64,000 nucleotides of DNA from Diphasiastrum complanatum (GCA_029204225.1 MU831885.1:34473-98472); one strand, 5' to 3'; shown: positions 10,823-22,120, numbered from the stretch's first letter. The notes: generated by a model not told the origin, from the letters alone. Program-made: numbers and translations.

Positions 10823-11887
10823 CTACAAGACTCCTAAAAAGTGTGATGTCCTCAAAGGATCTTTCATCACCTTTATTAGGATCTTTACAATTTGCTCCAT
10901 TGGAGTATCTATGCTCTTAGAATTTTCCATATGGAATTTTTTCAACATAGAGTGAGCATATCTAGATTGGCATATAAAGACATGATTTTCATAAAAATCA
11001 ATTTCTAGGCCTAGGATGTAATGTATCTCTCCTAGATCTTGCATTTTAAACTCACATCCAAGTGCTAGCTTGGTTTCATCAACTAGCTTGATACAACTTC
11101 CACAAAGAATAATGTCATCAACATAAATTAGAAGAATGACAATATTGCTATCAACAAACTTTAGATACATGGAAGGATCATAGTCACTAAGAGTAAATCC
11201 TAGTGAGATAAGAAAAGAGTTAAGTCTTGAATACCATGATCTTGGTGCTTGCTTGAGTCCATAAAGACTTTTGAAGAGCAAGCACACTTTGGACTCATCC
11301 TTGATGAATCCTTGAGGTTGTTCCATATAGATCTCCTCCTCAAGATAACCATTTAGAAAAGCATTGGATACATCTAATTGGAACACCTTCCACTTGAAAA
11401 AACAAGCAAGAGAAATAAGAATTCTTATTGTCACCATCTTTGCAACGGGTGCAAAGGTCTCCTCATAATCAAGACCATGGATTTGAGCAAATCCTTTGGC
11501 ACATAATCTTGCTTTATGCTTGTTGATGGTGCCATCATGATTGAACTTCATCCGAAATACCCACTTGCAACCAATCACATGCTTGTTGGATGGAGGATCC
11601 ACAAGCTCCCAAGTATTGTTGGTGATCAATGCATCATACTCTTGCTTCATGGCATCATACCACTCCTTGGTATTGAGTGCCTCTTGTACATTCTTTGGCT
11701 CTTCATGAGAGACATAAAAAACATAATTAGTGGAATCAAGATCCACTTGTTTGCCTTTGTCAACATATGAGAGCCTCTTAGGCTCGGATCTATCTCTCAT
11801 GGATCTTCTTGGTGAAAAAATTCAAGGAGAGTCTTCTTCAAATCTCGACCCCATTACATCATGATTGTCTTCAAAATCAATAATTGA
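10823..11887 (-). pseudogene. Copia reverse transcriptase part of Pol
   Basis: The open stretch 11800-10823 is in the same frame as the Gag-integrase ORF upstream, separated by a TAA at 11888-11890 and a TGA near 11822. Numbered from the Met at 11800: KWVFRMKFNHDGTINKHKAR at about 79, FAPVAKM at 116, QLDVSNAFLNG at 141 (first catalytic Asp143), LYGLKQAPRSWY at 179, and the YVDD catalytic motif at 226-229. All catalytic Asp residues are present. The two stops look like CAA to TAA and TGG or CGA to TGA. It would copy element RNA into DNA in cytoplasmic particles if it were made. Confidence 0.9.
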
Positions 11888-14203
11888 TTATGCATCCATA
11901 GATTTCTTGATCTCGGCCTCTTCAAATGATGAGTGTTGATCTTCATGAAAGACAACATCTCTACTTTCAATAACTTGAGAAGTAGTGAGTATAAAGACTC
12001 TATAGGCCTTCTTGGTGGATGAGTATCCAACCATGATCCCTTTGCATGCACTAGGATCTTCCTTCTTCCTTGTTTCCAAGGGAATATGGACAAAGCATAA
12101 GCATCCAAAGACTCTAAGGTGATCAACCTTAGGCTTCTTCAAAAATAAGATTTCATATGGTGACTTTCCTCCAAGAGCTATATGTGGGAGCCTATTGCAA
12201 AGATAATTTGCACAATTAATGGCTTCTCCCCAGAAATCTTTGGGCAAAGATGCCTCAATTCTCATAGATTTTGCACATTCACATAGAGATCTATTCTTTC
12301 TCTCGGCCGCTCCATTTTGAGATGGAGAGTAGGCACAAGAAAACTCTCTTTTAATGCCTTCAAGCTCACAAAAATCTTGAAATTTATTGGAGATATATTC
12401 ACCACCTCCATCACTTCTAAGAGCATTAATCTTGAATGAGAATTGTTTCTCTACATAAGCTTTGAAAATAAGGAAATGATCAAACACCATAGATTTTGAA
12501 GCAAGAAGATATATCCAAGTGAATCTTGTGTAATCATCAATGAAAGTAACAAAACAAGTGGCTCCTCCCTTGCTTGTAGTTGATGATAAATGCACGTCCG
12601 AGTGGATTAACTCCAAAGGATGCTTGCTTTTGATAGAAGATCTTGTAAATGGCTTTTTGTGAGATTTAGCAATAGCACAAGCCTCACAAGGCTTGATCTT
12701 CTTGGAGAATGACTTTGGCAAGCCAATAGCTTTGGATTCTTTGATCATAGAGAGCATGGATTTGTAGTTGGAATGTCCCAACCTCCTATGCCATAATTCC
12801 TCCATAGAGAGCTTGTTCACAAGAGCAACATTACAAGCATTCACATACTCATTTGGATCTAGTTTATAGATGCCACAAAATCTAGATCCTAATGCAAGTA
12901 TCTCATCATTCTTCTTGATAGTGCAAGTATCAACATTGAATTTTACATCAAGGCCATTATCAAGCAATTGGCCAACACTAATAAGATTCTTGGTAAGCTT
13001 AGGTACATAAAGAACTTTAGAGAGAGAAAGAACTTTAGAGAATGCAAGCTTCAAGGGAATGTTCCCTATGCCTTCAATAGGACATTCAAAATCATTTGCA
13101 GTGTATATTGATTTCTTTACTCCATCATAAGGTGCAATAGAAGAGAAAGAGTCCTTGGAGCTACACATATGTGAAGAGGCTCCACTATCAATATACCATA
13201 GGCCGTCCTTCTTGAAAGGAGTAGATGAGAAACTAGAGACCATAAGAGATCCCTCTCCATCACTTGCAATAGTGTCTTCCTTCTCGTTGGTAATATTGGC
13301 TTGCTTGAGTTGATTCTTCTTTTTGAAGAAATTGGTGGCATAATGACCTTTCTTGCCACAATAAAAGCACTTGATCTTCTTCTTCTTCTTGAGCTTGGAT
13401 GATGAAGCATTAGAGGAATCATCTTCCTCCTCATCTTTGTCTTTGGATTTGACTTTTTCCTTGCTTGAGGATTGTTGATGTTGGTTCTTGCTCCTCTCTT
13501 TGTGCTTATCCTTGGCAAAGAGAGCTTTGCCATCATTATGAGTGAGAGAAAGCTTGTCCATCCTCAAGAGCTTGTACTCTTGTCTTGATTCTTTTGAAAT
13601 TAGCACACTTTGGAGAGCCTCCAAACTTGGTAGCTCCTCCTTAATGGCATAGGATTGGACAAGGTTATCAAATTCACTTCTCAAGCCATTGAGAATGACT
13701 TGAACTAGCTCATTTTGATTGATGGAATCACCAATGCAAGCAAGCTCTCTATGAATATCTTTTACTCTCAAAACATAACTAGATGCACTCTCATCACTCT
13801 TTTGGCTACTTTGAAAGATTTGATTCCTAAGAGTGAGAAGCCTAGAGGTATTCTTAGCCTCATAGATAGTCTTGAGACAATCCCAGGCTTCTTTGGCTGT
13901 TGTACAAGTACCTATCTCCCTCAATATCTCATTAGAGACATTCATCTTAATGTAGTGGAGAGCCATCCTAGCTCTCTTTTTGTATTTTTGAGCCTCTTGA
14001 AGAACTTGTGGTTCTTCTTTAAGGCCAAGAACTATGTCCATCACGTCTTGAAGGATCAAGATGGACTCCATCCTCATTTTCCAAATTGAATAATTTGAAG
14101 TGGTCAATCTTTCACTTGGTTCCAACAAGGATGAACCCATTGAAGACATTTGAAGTGAAGAAAACTCAAATGATGAACAGTAAATGCTGTTACACACTTT
14201 CAA
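11888..14203 (-). CDS. Copia Gag-protease-integrase polyprotein (771-codon open part)
   Basis: Longest open frame of the window. The likely start is Met19 (14149), because homologues begin MTSM/MSSM there. Residues, counted from 14203: UBN2-type gag about 30-210; Lys-rich region 230-278; zinc knuckle C279, C282, H287, with Phe292 where the fourth Cys should be; protease WYIDSGASSHM with Asp339; GAG-pre-integrase zinc site H472, H477, C506, C509; integrase catalytic D536, D598, E634. The C-terminus reaches the integrase end before a TAA at 11888. Apart from the missing knuckle Cys all domains look intact, so this part could still yield protein. Confidence 0.92.
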   Translation of the reverse strand: MKVCNSIYCSSFEFSSLQMSSMGSSLLEPSERLTTSNYSIWKMRMESILILQDVMDIVLGLKEEPQVLQEAQKYKKRARMALHYIKMNVSNEILREIGTCTTAKEAWDCLKTIYEAKNTSRLLTLRNQIFQSSQKSDESASSYVLRVKDIHRELACIGDSINQNELVQVILNGLRSEFDNLVQSYAIKEELPSLEALQSVLISKESRQEYKLLRMDKLSLTHNDGKALFAKDKHKERSKNQHQQSSSKEKVKSKDKDEEEDDSSNASSSKLKKKKKIKCFYCGKKGHYATNFFKKKNQLKQANITNEKEDTIASDGEGSLMVSSFSSTPFKKDGLWYIDSGASSHMCSSKDSFSSIAPYDGVKKSIYTANDFECPIEGIGNIPLKLAFSKVLSLSKVLYVPKLTKNLISVGQLLDNGLDVKFNVDTCTIKKNDEILALGSRFCGIYKLDPNEYVNACNVALVNKLSMEELWHRRLGHSNYKSMLSMIKESKAIGLPKSFSKKIKPCEACAIAKSHKKPFTRSSIKSKHPLELIHSDVHLSSTTSKGGATCFVTFIDDYTRFTWIYLLASKSMVFDHFLIFKAYVEKQFSFKINALRSDGGGEYISNKFQDFCELEGIKREFSCAYSPSQNGAAERKNRSLCECAKSMRIEASLPKDFWGEAINCANYLCNRLPHIALGGKSPYEILFLKKPKVDHLRVFGCLCFVHIPLETRKKEDPSACKGIMVGYSSTKKAYRVFILTTSQVIESRDVVFHEDQHSSFEEAEIKKSMDA

Positions 14204-14888
14204 TAGGATCCAATAATTGAGTACTATCTCCTCCTATAAAAGATCTTACAACAATTTGTGAATTGATTCTCACTAGCTACTCAAATCTCTCTAAAACAAG
14301 ATCTATTTCACATCAAATGATGGAGTATAGGAAAAGTTAGGATCTAACACTCTTAGCACGTGTGAAATACACTAAGAAACCAAATTTGACTCAAATACAA
14401 TGATATTGCATGAAACAAAATGGCTAAGATCTCAAAACAGTGCCTAGATCACATATAGATGAGATTGGCAAGCATACAGCTGTGATTTTGGATCAACCAA
14501 GCAATCTCTTGACCAAACCAAATGTGTCCACCCAGGTCTAGGTGCCCTACCTAACCCTCTTCAAAATCTTATAACTTTTGATTGGCTCAACCAAATGGAA
14601 TGAAATTGATTGCAACAGAAACTAGACAAAAATAGCTTCAAAACAAGCTATCAAGCAAGATAAATGGATCAAACATGAGAGAGAACTTCCAAAATGAAAT
14701 TGGATGTTCCTCACACGTGTCTAAGCACCTGATTCTGTACAGTACCAGGTCATACCCAATCAATGTCCTTTTGATCTCTTTTGATCCAAGATTGAACAAG
14801 ATAGCTAGGAAAATGGGCCTTGACAACTTCTAGCTCAAGATTGATGAGATTTTTTTCACTTAGATGGATCAAAATTCATGGTAACCTT

Positions 14889-14906
14889 AGGTAGGCTCTG
14901 ATACCA
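14889..14906 (-). promoter_or_regulatory. Copia primer-binding site
   Basis: On the element's strand TGGTATCAGAGCCTACC follows the 5' LTR end (...TTCAACA) with no gap. It is complementary to the 3' end of initiator tRNA-Met. Confidence 0.9.
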
Positions 14907-15643
14907 TGTTGAATTTCACACGTGTGGACTGTCCACTACATGTACTTGTGATCTCCTAAGGTGTGTAGATGCACCAAGATCAAGACTAGATTGAGATTCA
15001 AGATCAATCTTGAATCCTATGGCAAAAACACACTACTACATGCATTCAATCACTTCCAACTCTCACTCACATGTGTGGGAAGTATTCAAAAAATAATCTA
15101 AGTAAAAACAAGTTGCTCTCCTCGGGTAGAGAGAGAAAATGCATCATGAGCTCTCGGGTAGAGAGAGAAAGCTAGAAATTCAATAACTCACAAAATCTAT
15201 GAAATCACCAAATCAATTAGCTTCAAAATGAGGAGTACAATGATACTAGTAGGTCCACGAGCTACCACTATGCTTAACTATGATTGGACCATATTTTGTC
15301 ACCTCTTGATCCTATTGGATCATTGATCTATGCACCTCTTAATTCTATTGGACTATATTCAAGCACACCTCAATTTCCTATTGGACCTCACAAGGTTCCA
15401 CCTCTAAATCCTATTGGACCTCTTGGAATTCATCAAACAAAAACTTTACACCTGTCTACACTCTAACTAGCAAGTGTTTAGCCTCTTACTCTATTTTGGC
15501 TCAATAGTGACATTACAAGTGGAAATGCATAATTTGCCATCTATGCCAAATTTATTCCTATCAACATCCTACACCTAGATGCTTGATGTAAAAAACATAA
15601 GACCCCTATATCTAACATAGATAATCTTTTTCAATTCTTCACA
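14907..15643 (-). repeat. Copia 5' LTR
   Basis: 737 bp, the same length as the 3' LTR, differing at about nine sites by my reading, all C/T or A/G. It should carry the promoter for leftward transcription. The five phased CCAAT boxes are conserved (about 15283-15418), but I see no clear TATA box. Confidence 0.95.
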
Positions 15644-15950
15644 CTTAGATGCATTTTAGAAAAATCCAAAACAAGTTTGGCAGCTTCATATTGTGAATCA
15701 AAAATTTCCACTACATTAGCTATTGAAATCATCCTAGATGGATGTACATATCTATTTCCAAATTGTGCAACTACTTTATTAGTTCTCCTTCTTGATGAAA
15801 AATAGAAGTTTAGGTATGATTTCCTTTCTATGATATATTCTTTAGGTAGGTATTTATCAATTCTCAAATGCCATGCATGAGGAGCTTGTTTCAAATTCTA
15901 TAAAGTTTTCTTCAACTCACAAACATACACTACAAGCTAGTAGAGGTTTT
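15644..15950 (-). pseudogene. Right part of interrupted retroelement pol (copia-like RT piece joined to gypsy pol)
   Basis: Reading leftward, 15950-15830 gives VYVCELKKTL*NLKQAPHAW, the copia RT block that normally reads LYGLKQAPRAWY. It is followed by NRYVHPSRMISIANVVEIFD and FSKMHLS, which runs into the gypsy RT start on the other side of the copia insertion. So a copia-type and a gypsy-type sequence are already fused here, before the young copia landed. The join between them lies somewhere near 15780-15820. The first five bases are the right CTTAG target duplication. Confidence 0.5.
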
Positions 15951-16553
15951 TCACTACTTTTTTGGAATAGTTTTACAAAAGATAGCCAAAAATTGGGGTG
16001 CAAGTAGTGCAAGGCTTCCATTCCTTGACTAATGTTGATATAAGCCTCAAAATCATTTTTCATATGGTCCTTTAAATTAGATTTTTTTTTTCAATACTCA
16101 TTTTGAGGATTATATTCGACGCTGATAAAAAAATTGCAAACCTTGATATAAGCCTTAGTATATTACAAGATAGATTATAATTTGCTTATCAACATTGAAT
16201 AATTTGATTTTCTATCAGTAATAGGGCCCATATATAAGTGAAACCAAAATGTGATATACTATATAACAATATATCATGATCCTATGTAATTATCTAATTC
16301 ACACATAACCTATATTTGTGTGATGCCAATTATCAAATAAATAAGTATAGCGACCAATATAGTGGGAATCTATTCACGCTACTCGAGGCTTGGTTGCCAT
16401 TTAAAGCTGAGTCCCCTCTTGAAAGAAGCTCGATGTATGGTCAAGACTGGTTGTGATCCTTCACCAAAGATTAGATGCCAATCTAGCAAGATAGATACAA
16501 CACTTCATCCACCAAACTAAATGAGTCCGTCTCTACCTCTATCCAGATTTTCC
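15951..16553. other. No gene seen
   Basis: AT-rich, no supported ORF. CACTACAAGCTAG just to the left at 15926 resembles a CACTA terminus, but no matching opposite end was found. Confidence 0.35.
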
Positions 16554-17345
16554 CTATAACTTCATTATTAATAAGCTAATATTCACTAGTTGATGGCGAT
16601 GGTGACAATGGGATAAATGATCGAACATGTGTATCATGCGATGTCGAATCATTTGATGATGATGCATCATAATTGATAAGATCGTCATTTGCTTGAAAAG
16701 CATGCAACTCATCAATGTCCTCTGACTGAGACTTATCATCTTCATAATCTTGTTCAAGTCCTAAAATTGGCCACATGTCCTCCATGACATCTCTACCCTA
16801 AAATATTCTTATACTATGATGAACAACTTGACTCACATACCACCATATGGGATTTGAATGGTCAAGGTGAAAGATCACATGTATTTATCACCATAAACAT
16901 TGACTTAATAAGTATATCTATGTTATTGAGTACATAGACATACTTACAATTTTTATATAGAGGATCAACTAATCAACACACAAAGGCCATTGATTATAAC
17001 TACATGAGCACATTTTACGTACCTGCTCACATTATTGAGAAAAAATAAATGCATTATGTTGATGTACAAAGCTTGGTGAGGTTAATAGAAGCATAGCAGC
17101 TCTCATCTTTCATGATAGTCGAATTAGGACCATTACAAATAAGCTTAAACATTTTACATCAAACATAAAAAAGCTGAATTGCCTAATTCCAACTTCCAAG
17201 GCATCATGGATTGTCCCACAATAATCGAGTTGAGAAAAGGCTAGGTTGAGAAAATTGTGCTTGCTTGACTCTCTTGAGTGAAATTTGCCATGACTCCACA
17301 ATCATATGTGTTTTTATTTTTATCAATACACTCCACTCGAAAATA
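16554..17345 (-). pseudogene. CACTA (En/Spm) transposon remnant, DUF4216-like segment and acidic tail
   Basis: Minus-strand pieces in three frames resemble the DUF4216 domain found downstream of CACTA transposases: NTYDCGVMANFTQESQAS, then LDYCGTIHDALEVGIRQFSF and FDVKCLSL (the YYGVIEEIWEV...F.VPVFKCKW pattern), then HNAFIFSQ*CEQV (the DPFIFASQAKQVFYV pattern). Further left, 16785-16576 encodes an acidic Ser-rich tail (MEDMWPILGLEQDYEDDKSQ), as expected near the C-terminus. Frameshifts and stops show it is dead. Part of it is repeated in the 882-bp duplication. Confidence 0.5.
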
Positions 17346-18900
17346 TTATGCATGCATCCACAACGCATTGTGTTTTTGTACTAAACAAGAAATAACAAAA
17401 GGTGTTAGTGAAATAAATTTTGATGGATGACATGTGCCAACCCATGCTGAATATATATCAATCAAATGCATAAAACTACTAGTTAAATATGTGAGCAGTT
17501 TATTAAAAAAAAAATTGCATCCCCTTGCAAATTCATGCTCTCTCTTTGTTACTTCCTAGTTATTAGTTGTGGCTTGTCTAAAGACAGGCAATCAAGTGTT
17601 ATGTACTAGGGAAAAAGAGCAAGATCATGTAGGTATGGTTGTCTTCTATGCCTTCTCCTAAATGTGGCTCAAGTAGTTGCTCTATGAGCTTTGGCTCTTT
17701 CATATCTCGAAATCCACTTTTTTTTTCTTGATTTTTAAAATGCAAAACTTATTCACCTTCTCCCTTGAGAACTCACTCATTTTTCTTATCACTTCATTTT
17801 CTTGACAAACTTCTCCAACAAGACACAATTAGCATATAGAGAATTAACACTAAATAGAGCTTTAGGCATAGATTAATCTAAAATATTCAAGAATTACCTA
17901 TAGGCTCACATTTTTACATATCCTAGTTTTGGCATTGTCTAATGGAAGATTTTATAGATTGATGTTAGCAAATTATCAATGTCCTTGTGCATGTTATTGG
18001 CAAAATTCATCTTGATACAAATAAGCTTAAACATTTTACATCAAACATAAAAAAGCTGAATTGCCTAATTCCAACTTCCAAGGCATCATGGATTGTCCCA
18101 CAATAATCGAGTTGAGAAAAGGCTAGGTTGAGAAAATTGTGCTTGCTTGACTCTCTTGAGTGAAATTTGCCATGACTCCACAATCATATGTGTTTTTATT
18201 TTTATCAATACACTCCACTCGAAAATATTATGCATGCATCCACAACGCATTGTGTTTTTGTACTAAACAAGAAATAACAAAAGGTGTTAGTGAAATAAAT
18301 TTTGATGGATGACATGTGCCAACCCATGCTGAATATATATCAATCAAATGCATAAAACTACTAGTTAAATATGTGAGCAGTTTATTAAAAAAAAAATTGC
18401 ATCCCCTTGCAAATTCATGCTCTCTCTTTGTTACTTCCTAGTTATTAGTTGTGGCTTGTCTAAAGACAGGCAATCAAGTGTTATGTACTAGGGAAAAAGA
18501 GCAAGATCATGTAGGTATGGTTGTCTTCTATGCCTTCTCCTAAATGTGGCTCAAGTAGTTGCTCTATGAGCTTTGGCTCTTTCATATCTCGAAATCCACT
18601 TTTTTTTTCTTGATTTTTAAAATGCAAAACTTATTCACCTTCTCCCTTGAGAACTCACTCATTTTTCTTATCACTTCATTTTCTTGACAAACTTCTCCAA
18701 CAAGACACAATTAGCATATAGAGAATTAACACTAAATAGAGCTTTAGGCATAGATTAATCTAAAATATTCAAGAATTACCTATAGGCTCACATTTTTACA
18801 TATCCTAGTTTTGGCATTGTCTAATGGAAGATTTTATAGATTGATGTTAGCAAATTATCAATGTCCTTGTGCATGTTATTGGCAAAATTCATCTTGATAC
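17134..18900. repeat. 882-bp tandem duplication, copies apparently identical
   Basis: Unit 1 is 17134-18015 and unit 2 is 18016-18897 (similarity to 18900). I see no difference between them over the positions compared. The junction shares TAC. Unit 1 contains part of the DUF4216-like remnant. The lack of divergence, against the decay around it, means a very recent event or an assembly artefact. Confidence 0.9.
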
Positions 18901-19639
18901 ATAAAAAAATGTTCGAGATATTATCCACATTTTTCTCCAATGAGAGTATGTTCAGGCTCCCAAGGATTACTGCAAAATCAAAGTAACGATCTATTAGATA
19001 AATGAAAGACACTCAAAGCATGCAATGATATAGCATAAAAAAATATTATAAAAAGGAATATCTTATAATTAAAGAACTTACTTAATATGATAACAAATTA
19101 TTATGTACTTAACAAGTGTGCATCCAACAAATAACCATTGTGATAAACCTCTCATTGCTTTCCTTGAAAAGTGTTGTGCATCTAGCAAATAAGCATTGTG
19201 ATAAGTTCTCATTGCTTCCCTTGATGGAATGCAAGATGAAATTGCTAAGAACAAATAGTTCTCTTCTTGAGTCCCTTGCAATTCACAGATTGGGGGAGTT
19301 GTAGTCACGTCTCTATGACAAGTTAACTTATTGAGGACTTCTTATTCTTCAATTCTTCATAGTTATTTATTTCAAAATATATGCCACAATCAATTTCATC
19401 TTTTTTTTTGACAACACTAATGGCATTAGATATATCTTTCTCAAACTTTAGATAATGTTCAGAGTCTATAAATGTTGTTGGAGGGGGAGGATGAAGAGTG
19501 AGTGTAGTCTCAATACTAGTTGGGGCAAGAGTAGGATGTACAATATTTATAGGATTTTCCAAAATGGACGTTGTGGGAGCTTCAACTTTCAATTTCACAT
19601 GATTCCTTTTATCATGGCCCTAATGGGGGTTTGGACCAT
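18901..19639 (-). other. Unrecognised sequence with a 58-bp tandem repeat
   Basis: Minus ORFs at 19308-19078 and 19598-19323 are not recognised. The first contains two similar stretches (REAMRTYHNAYLLDA and RKAMRGLSQWLFVGC) because the DNA has a 58-bp tandem duplication (19118-19175 and 19176-19232). The position to the right of the DUF4216-like piece would fit CACTA transposase-linked sequence, but no known motif is visible. Confidence 0.3.
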
Positions 19640-20990
19640 TAGGGGATACATTGGACATAGATATTAGGCCTAATCTGGATAGTAGTCGAGTAGGACCATG
19701 GGGTCACACCCGCATGCAGGACTGGGAAGAAGTATAAGAAAAAATCTAAAACATCAGTAAGGGATGCCTTCAAGCAGGGCTTATATTTCAATTGTGGCAA
19801 AGCAGGGCATTTAACTAAAGAGTGTCTACAGAAGAACAAGTCCTTATCAGACCTATGATCTACCATCAAGTAAAATGCAAATTCGGATGTTGTTAATGCT
19901 CCTTGTGAGTGTCAATTTAGTACATTATCTTTTAGTCCTCACAATTTGTTTCGTATTAGGGTCAAATTGTTAGGAAAAGATGTGAATGTGTTGTTTGACT
20001 CTAGTAGTACTCATAACTTCATTAATTCTCAACTTGTGTAGAGACTCCGGGTGCCTACCAAGCCAAGTGACCACGATACATGGTTAAGCTTGCTTCAGGG
20101 TTGAACACTGAAGTTTTAGATATCATGATTCTGGAAATGGAATTGAATCTGTAGGGTTATGTTAAGAAGATTAATATTCATATGCTAAATCTGGGCCAAT
20201 AAGATGTAATTTTGGGTTACGAGTGGTTATTCAATAAATCTGACAGTTTTTTAATTGATTTTAAGAAACATAAGTTAGAGTTTTTTGATAGTAATGGTAA
20301 ATGTGTATCTATTTTTGGAAACGATACTTGTACTCAGTTTCTGATGATTTCATCAATGGAATTGTTAAAGAAATCCCACAATTTCAAATGATACTATCAA
20401 CTTTTAAAATCTAGCTTAAGTGGAATTGTATCTGATTCTTCTAATGGGAATGATAGTTCTAATTCAATTATTGATAGTAATTTCATTGTGAATGATCAAT
20501 ATCAATGTTGTAATCTAGCTCAAGTGGAATAATGGTTTCTGATTCTTCTAATGGGAATGATAATTCTAATTCAATTACTTATGGTAGTTTCATTGTGAAT
20601 GATGAATATCAGTGTTGTAACTTAGATCGTGAGCATGAAGAGAAACAATTATTAGCAGATTTTAAGCAAAAAATGTGTGATGTGTTTCCTAGTGAACTAC
20701 CACATGGTCTACCACTGTCAAGGCCAATAGATCATAGGATAGAATTAAATCCAGGTAGTCAATCAACCATATCGGTTTAGTTTGAAGGAAGAGGAGGAAG
20801 TGACTTGGCAAATTGAGGAAAGGGGTATCTTCGTATGGGTCACATTTGGCCTAGTAAGTCTCCATGTAGAGCACCCGTTCTTCTAAAGGACAAGAAAGAT
20901 GTTACTTTTCAGATGTGATGTGTGTAGACTATAAAGGGCTAAATAAATTTATTGTTAAAAACAAATATCCATAGCCTAGAATGGACGATC
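19640..20990 (+). pseudogene. Ty3/gypsy fragment: zinc knuckle, protease, start of RT
   Basis: In order on the + strand: a gag zinc knuckle FNCGKAGHLTKEC near 19787, whose first Cys is Tyr (TGT to TAT); a pepsin-like protease core VLFDSSSTHNFINSQLV near 20000, where the usual DSG/DTG is DSS; a spacer; then MCDVFPSELPHGLPLSRPID and IELNPGSQ, the start of the reverse transcriptase (20671-20780), followed by IWPSKSPCRAPVLLKDKK. Many stops. The spacer contains a 104-bp tandem duplication (20408-20511 and 20512-20622). The sequence stops near 20990, where CACTA-like repeats begin, so it may be inserted within that element. Confidence 0.7.
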
Positions 20991-21010
20991 TAGTTGATCC
21001 GTGCTACTAT

Positions 21011-22120
21011 GAGAGACAGAGATGATAGTGAATCTTATCAGAAAACATACGTTTGTAGAGAGCTCTTCATGATCAAAGATATCATACTTTCAAAAATAGT
21101 AGGTAGTGCATTGTTGGACAATATGTATTATAAGACTTTTGGTCTTCCATCGTTGGAAAGCAACAATGGTGCTCATTAGGCTGTTTTGCATAGATAGCAC
21201 ATTCATTTACTAGAGCAGATTATGCAAGCATCGCTGGTACAGTAGCGATATACTACTTTACAAGTGCTCACATATGACTATAAGTAATATGTGTCACTGC
21301 TAAACTGTGAGAGACAGAGATGATAGCGAATCTTATCAAAAAACATACATTTGTAGAGAGCTCTTCATGATCAAAGATATCATACTTTCAAAAATAGCAG
21401 GTGGTGCATCGTTGGACAATATGTATTATAAGACTTTTGGTATTCCATCGCTGGAAAGCAACGATGGTGCTCATTAAGTTGTTTTGCATAGATAGCACAT
21501 TCATTTACCAGAGCAGATAATGCAAGCATTGAAAATACAGTAGCGATATACTACTTTACAAGTGCTCACGTATGACTATAAGTAGTATGTGTCACAAGCC
21601 ATAATAAGTATTATGTGTCACAAGCCATAATACTGTACTATCATTTTTGGCCAGCGATGGATCACACAATAGGAATATGCTAATCTGAGCAGCGATGCTA
21701 GTTCCAAAGTTAGCAGCAATGGATGCCATACCTATAACAATGCTTCATGCACTCAAACATCCAACAAATGATGTATGATAGCGATGTCATAATACTATGT
21801 TATCATTTTTGGCCAGTAATGGATCGCACTATCAATAGTATGAGGATGCCAATATGAGAAGTGATGCTAATTCCGATCTGAGGAGCAATGAATAACATAT
21901 ATATATCATTGCTTCATTCACACAAACATCCAACAATCAGCGTATAATATCAAAGCAGTGTAGGTTGCACTACAGTAGCACAAATATATACCATTTACTT
22001 GAGCCTACTCCATCGCTAGGGTCCATCGCTGGATAGCAGAGTAATCTATTATAAAAGTGCCACAGATATGGAAAGTGGCCAATCGCTAGTCCATCGCTGG
22101 TGGTCAACCAACATGCCTAA
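21011..22120. repeat. Tandem repeats with CGATGG/CCATCGCTGG words, possible CACTA subterminal region
   Basis: A 298-bp unit occurs twice (21011-21308 and 21309-about 21605). A 175-bp-scale unit then repeats from about 21612 and 21787 (CATAATACT...TTTTTGGCCAG). Short words CCATCGCTGG, GCATCGCTGG, CAGCGATGG and TAGCGATG occur in both orientations more than 15 times. Dense short repeats in both orientations are typical of subterminal transposase-binding regions of CACTA elements, and the DUF4216-like remnant on the minus strand is in the right orientation. No TIR or 3-bp target duplication was found, so the assignment is tentative. Confidence 0.5.

Larger units (their letters stand above)
9407..15643 (-). 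mobile_element. Full-length Ty1/copia retrotransposon, 6237 bp
   Basis: Two LTRs of 737 bp (9407-10143 and 14907-15643) start TGTTGAATTT and end CTTCACA on the + strand, and a 5-bp duplication CTTAG flanks both sides. Transcription is leftward. A primer site complementary to initiator tRNA-Met lies at 14889-14906 and a polypurine tract at 10144-10160. Between them lies one polyprotein frame with domains in the copia order Gag, protease, integrase, RT, RNase H. I count nine LTR differences, all transitions, so about 98.8% identity and recent insertion. Two nonsense codons and two frameshifts in pol make it non-autonomous now. The same family occurs at 6546-7258 and 35400-37331. Confidence 0.95.

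Noticed and set aside
15926-15938. CACTACAAGCTAG as a CACTA transposon terminus
   Set aside because: No matching inverted end or 3-bp duplication was found near 22 kb, and the motif lies next to readable copia RT sequence.
21011-22120. A CRISPR-like array
   Set aside because: Repeat words are irregularly spaced, occur in both orientations and sit inside larger tandem units in plant DNA.
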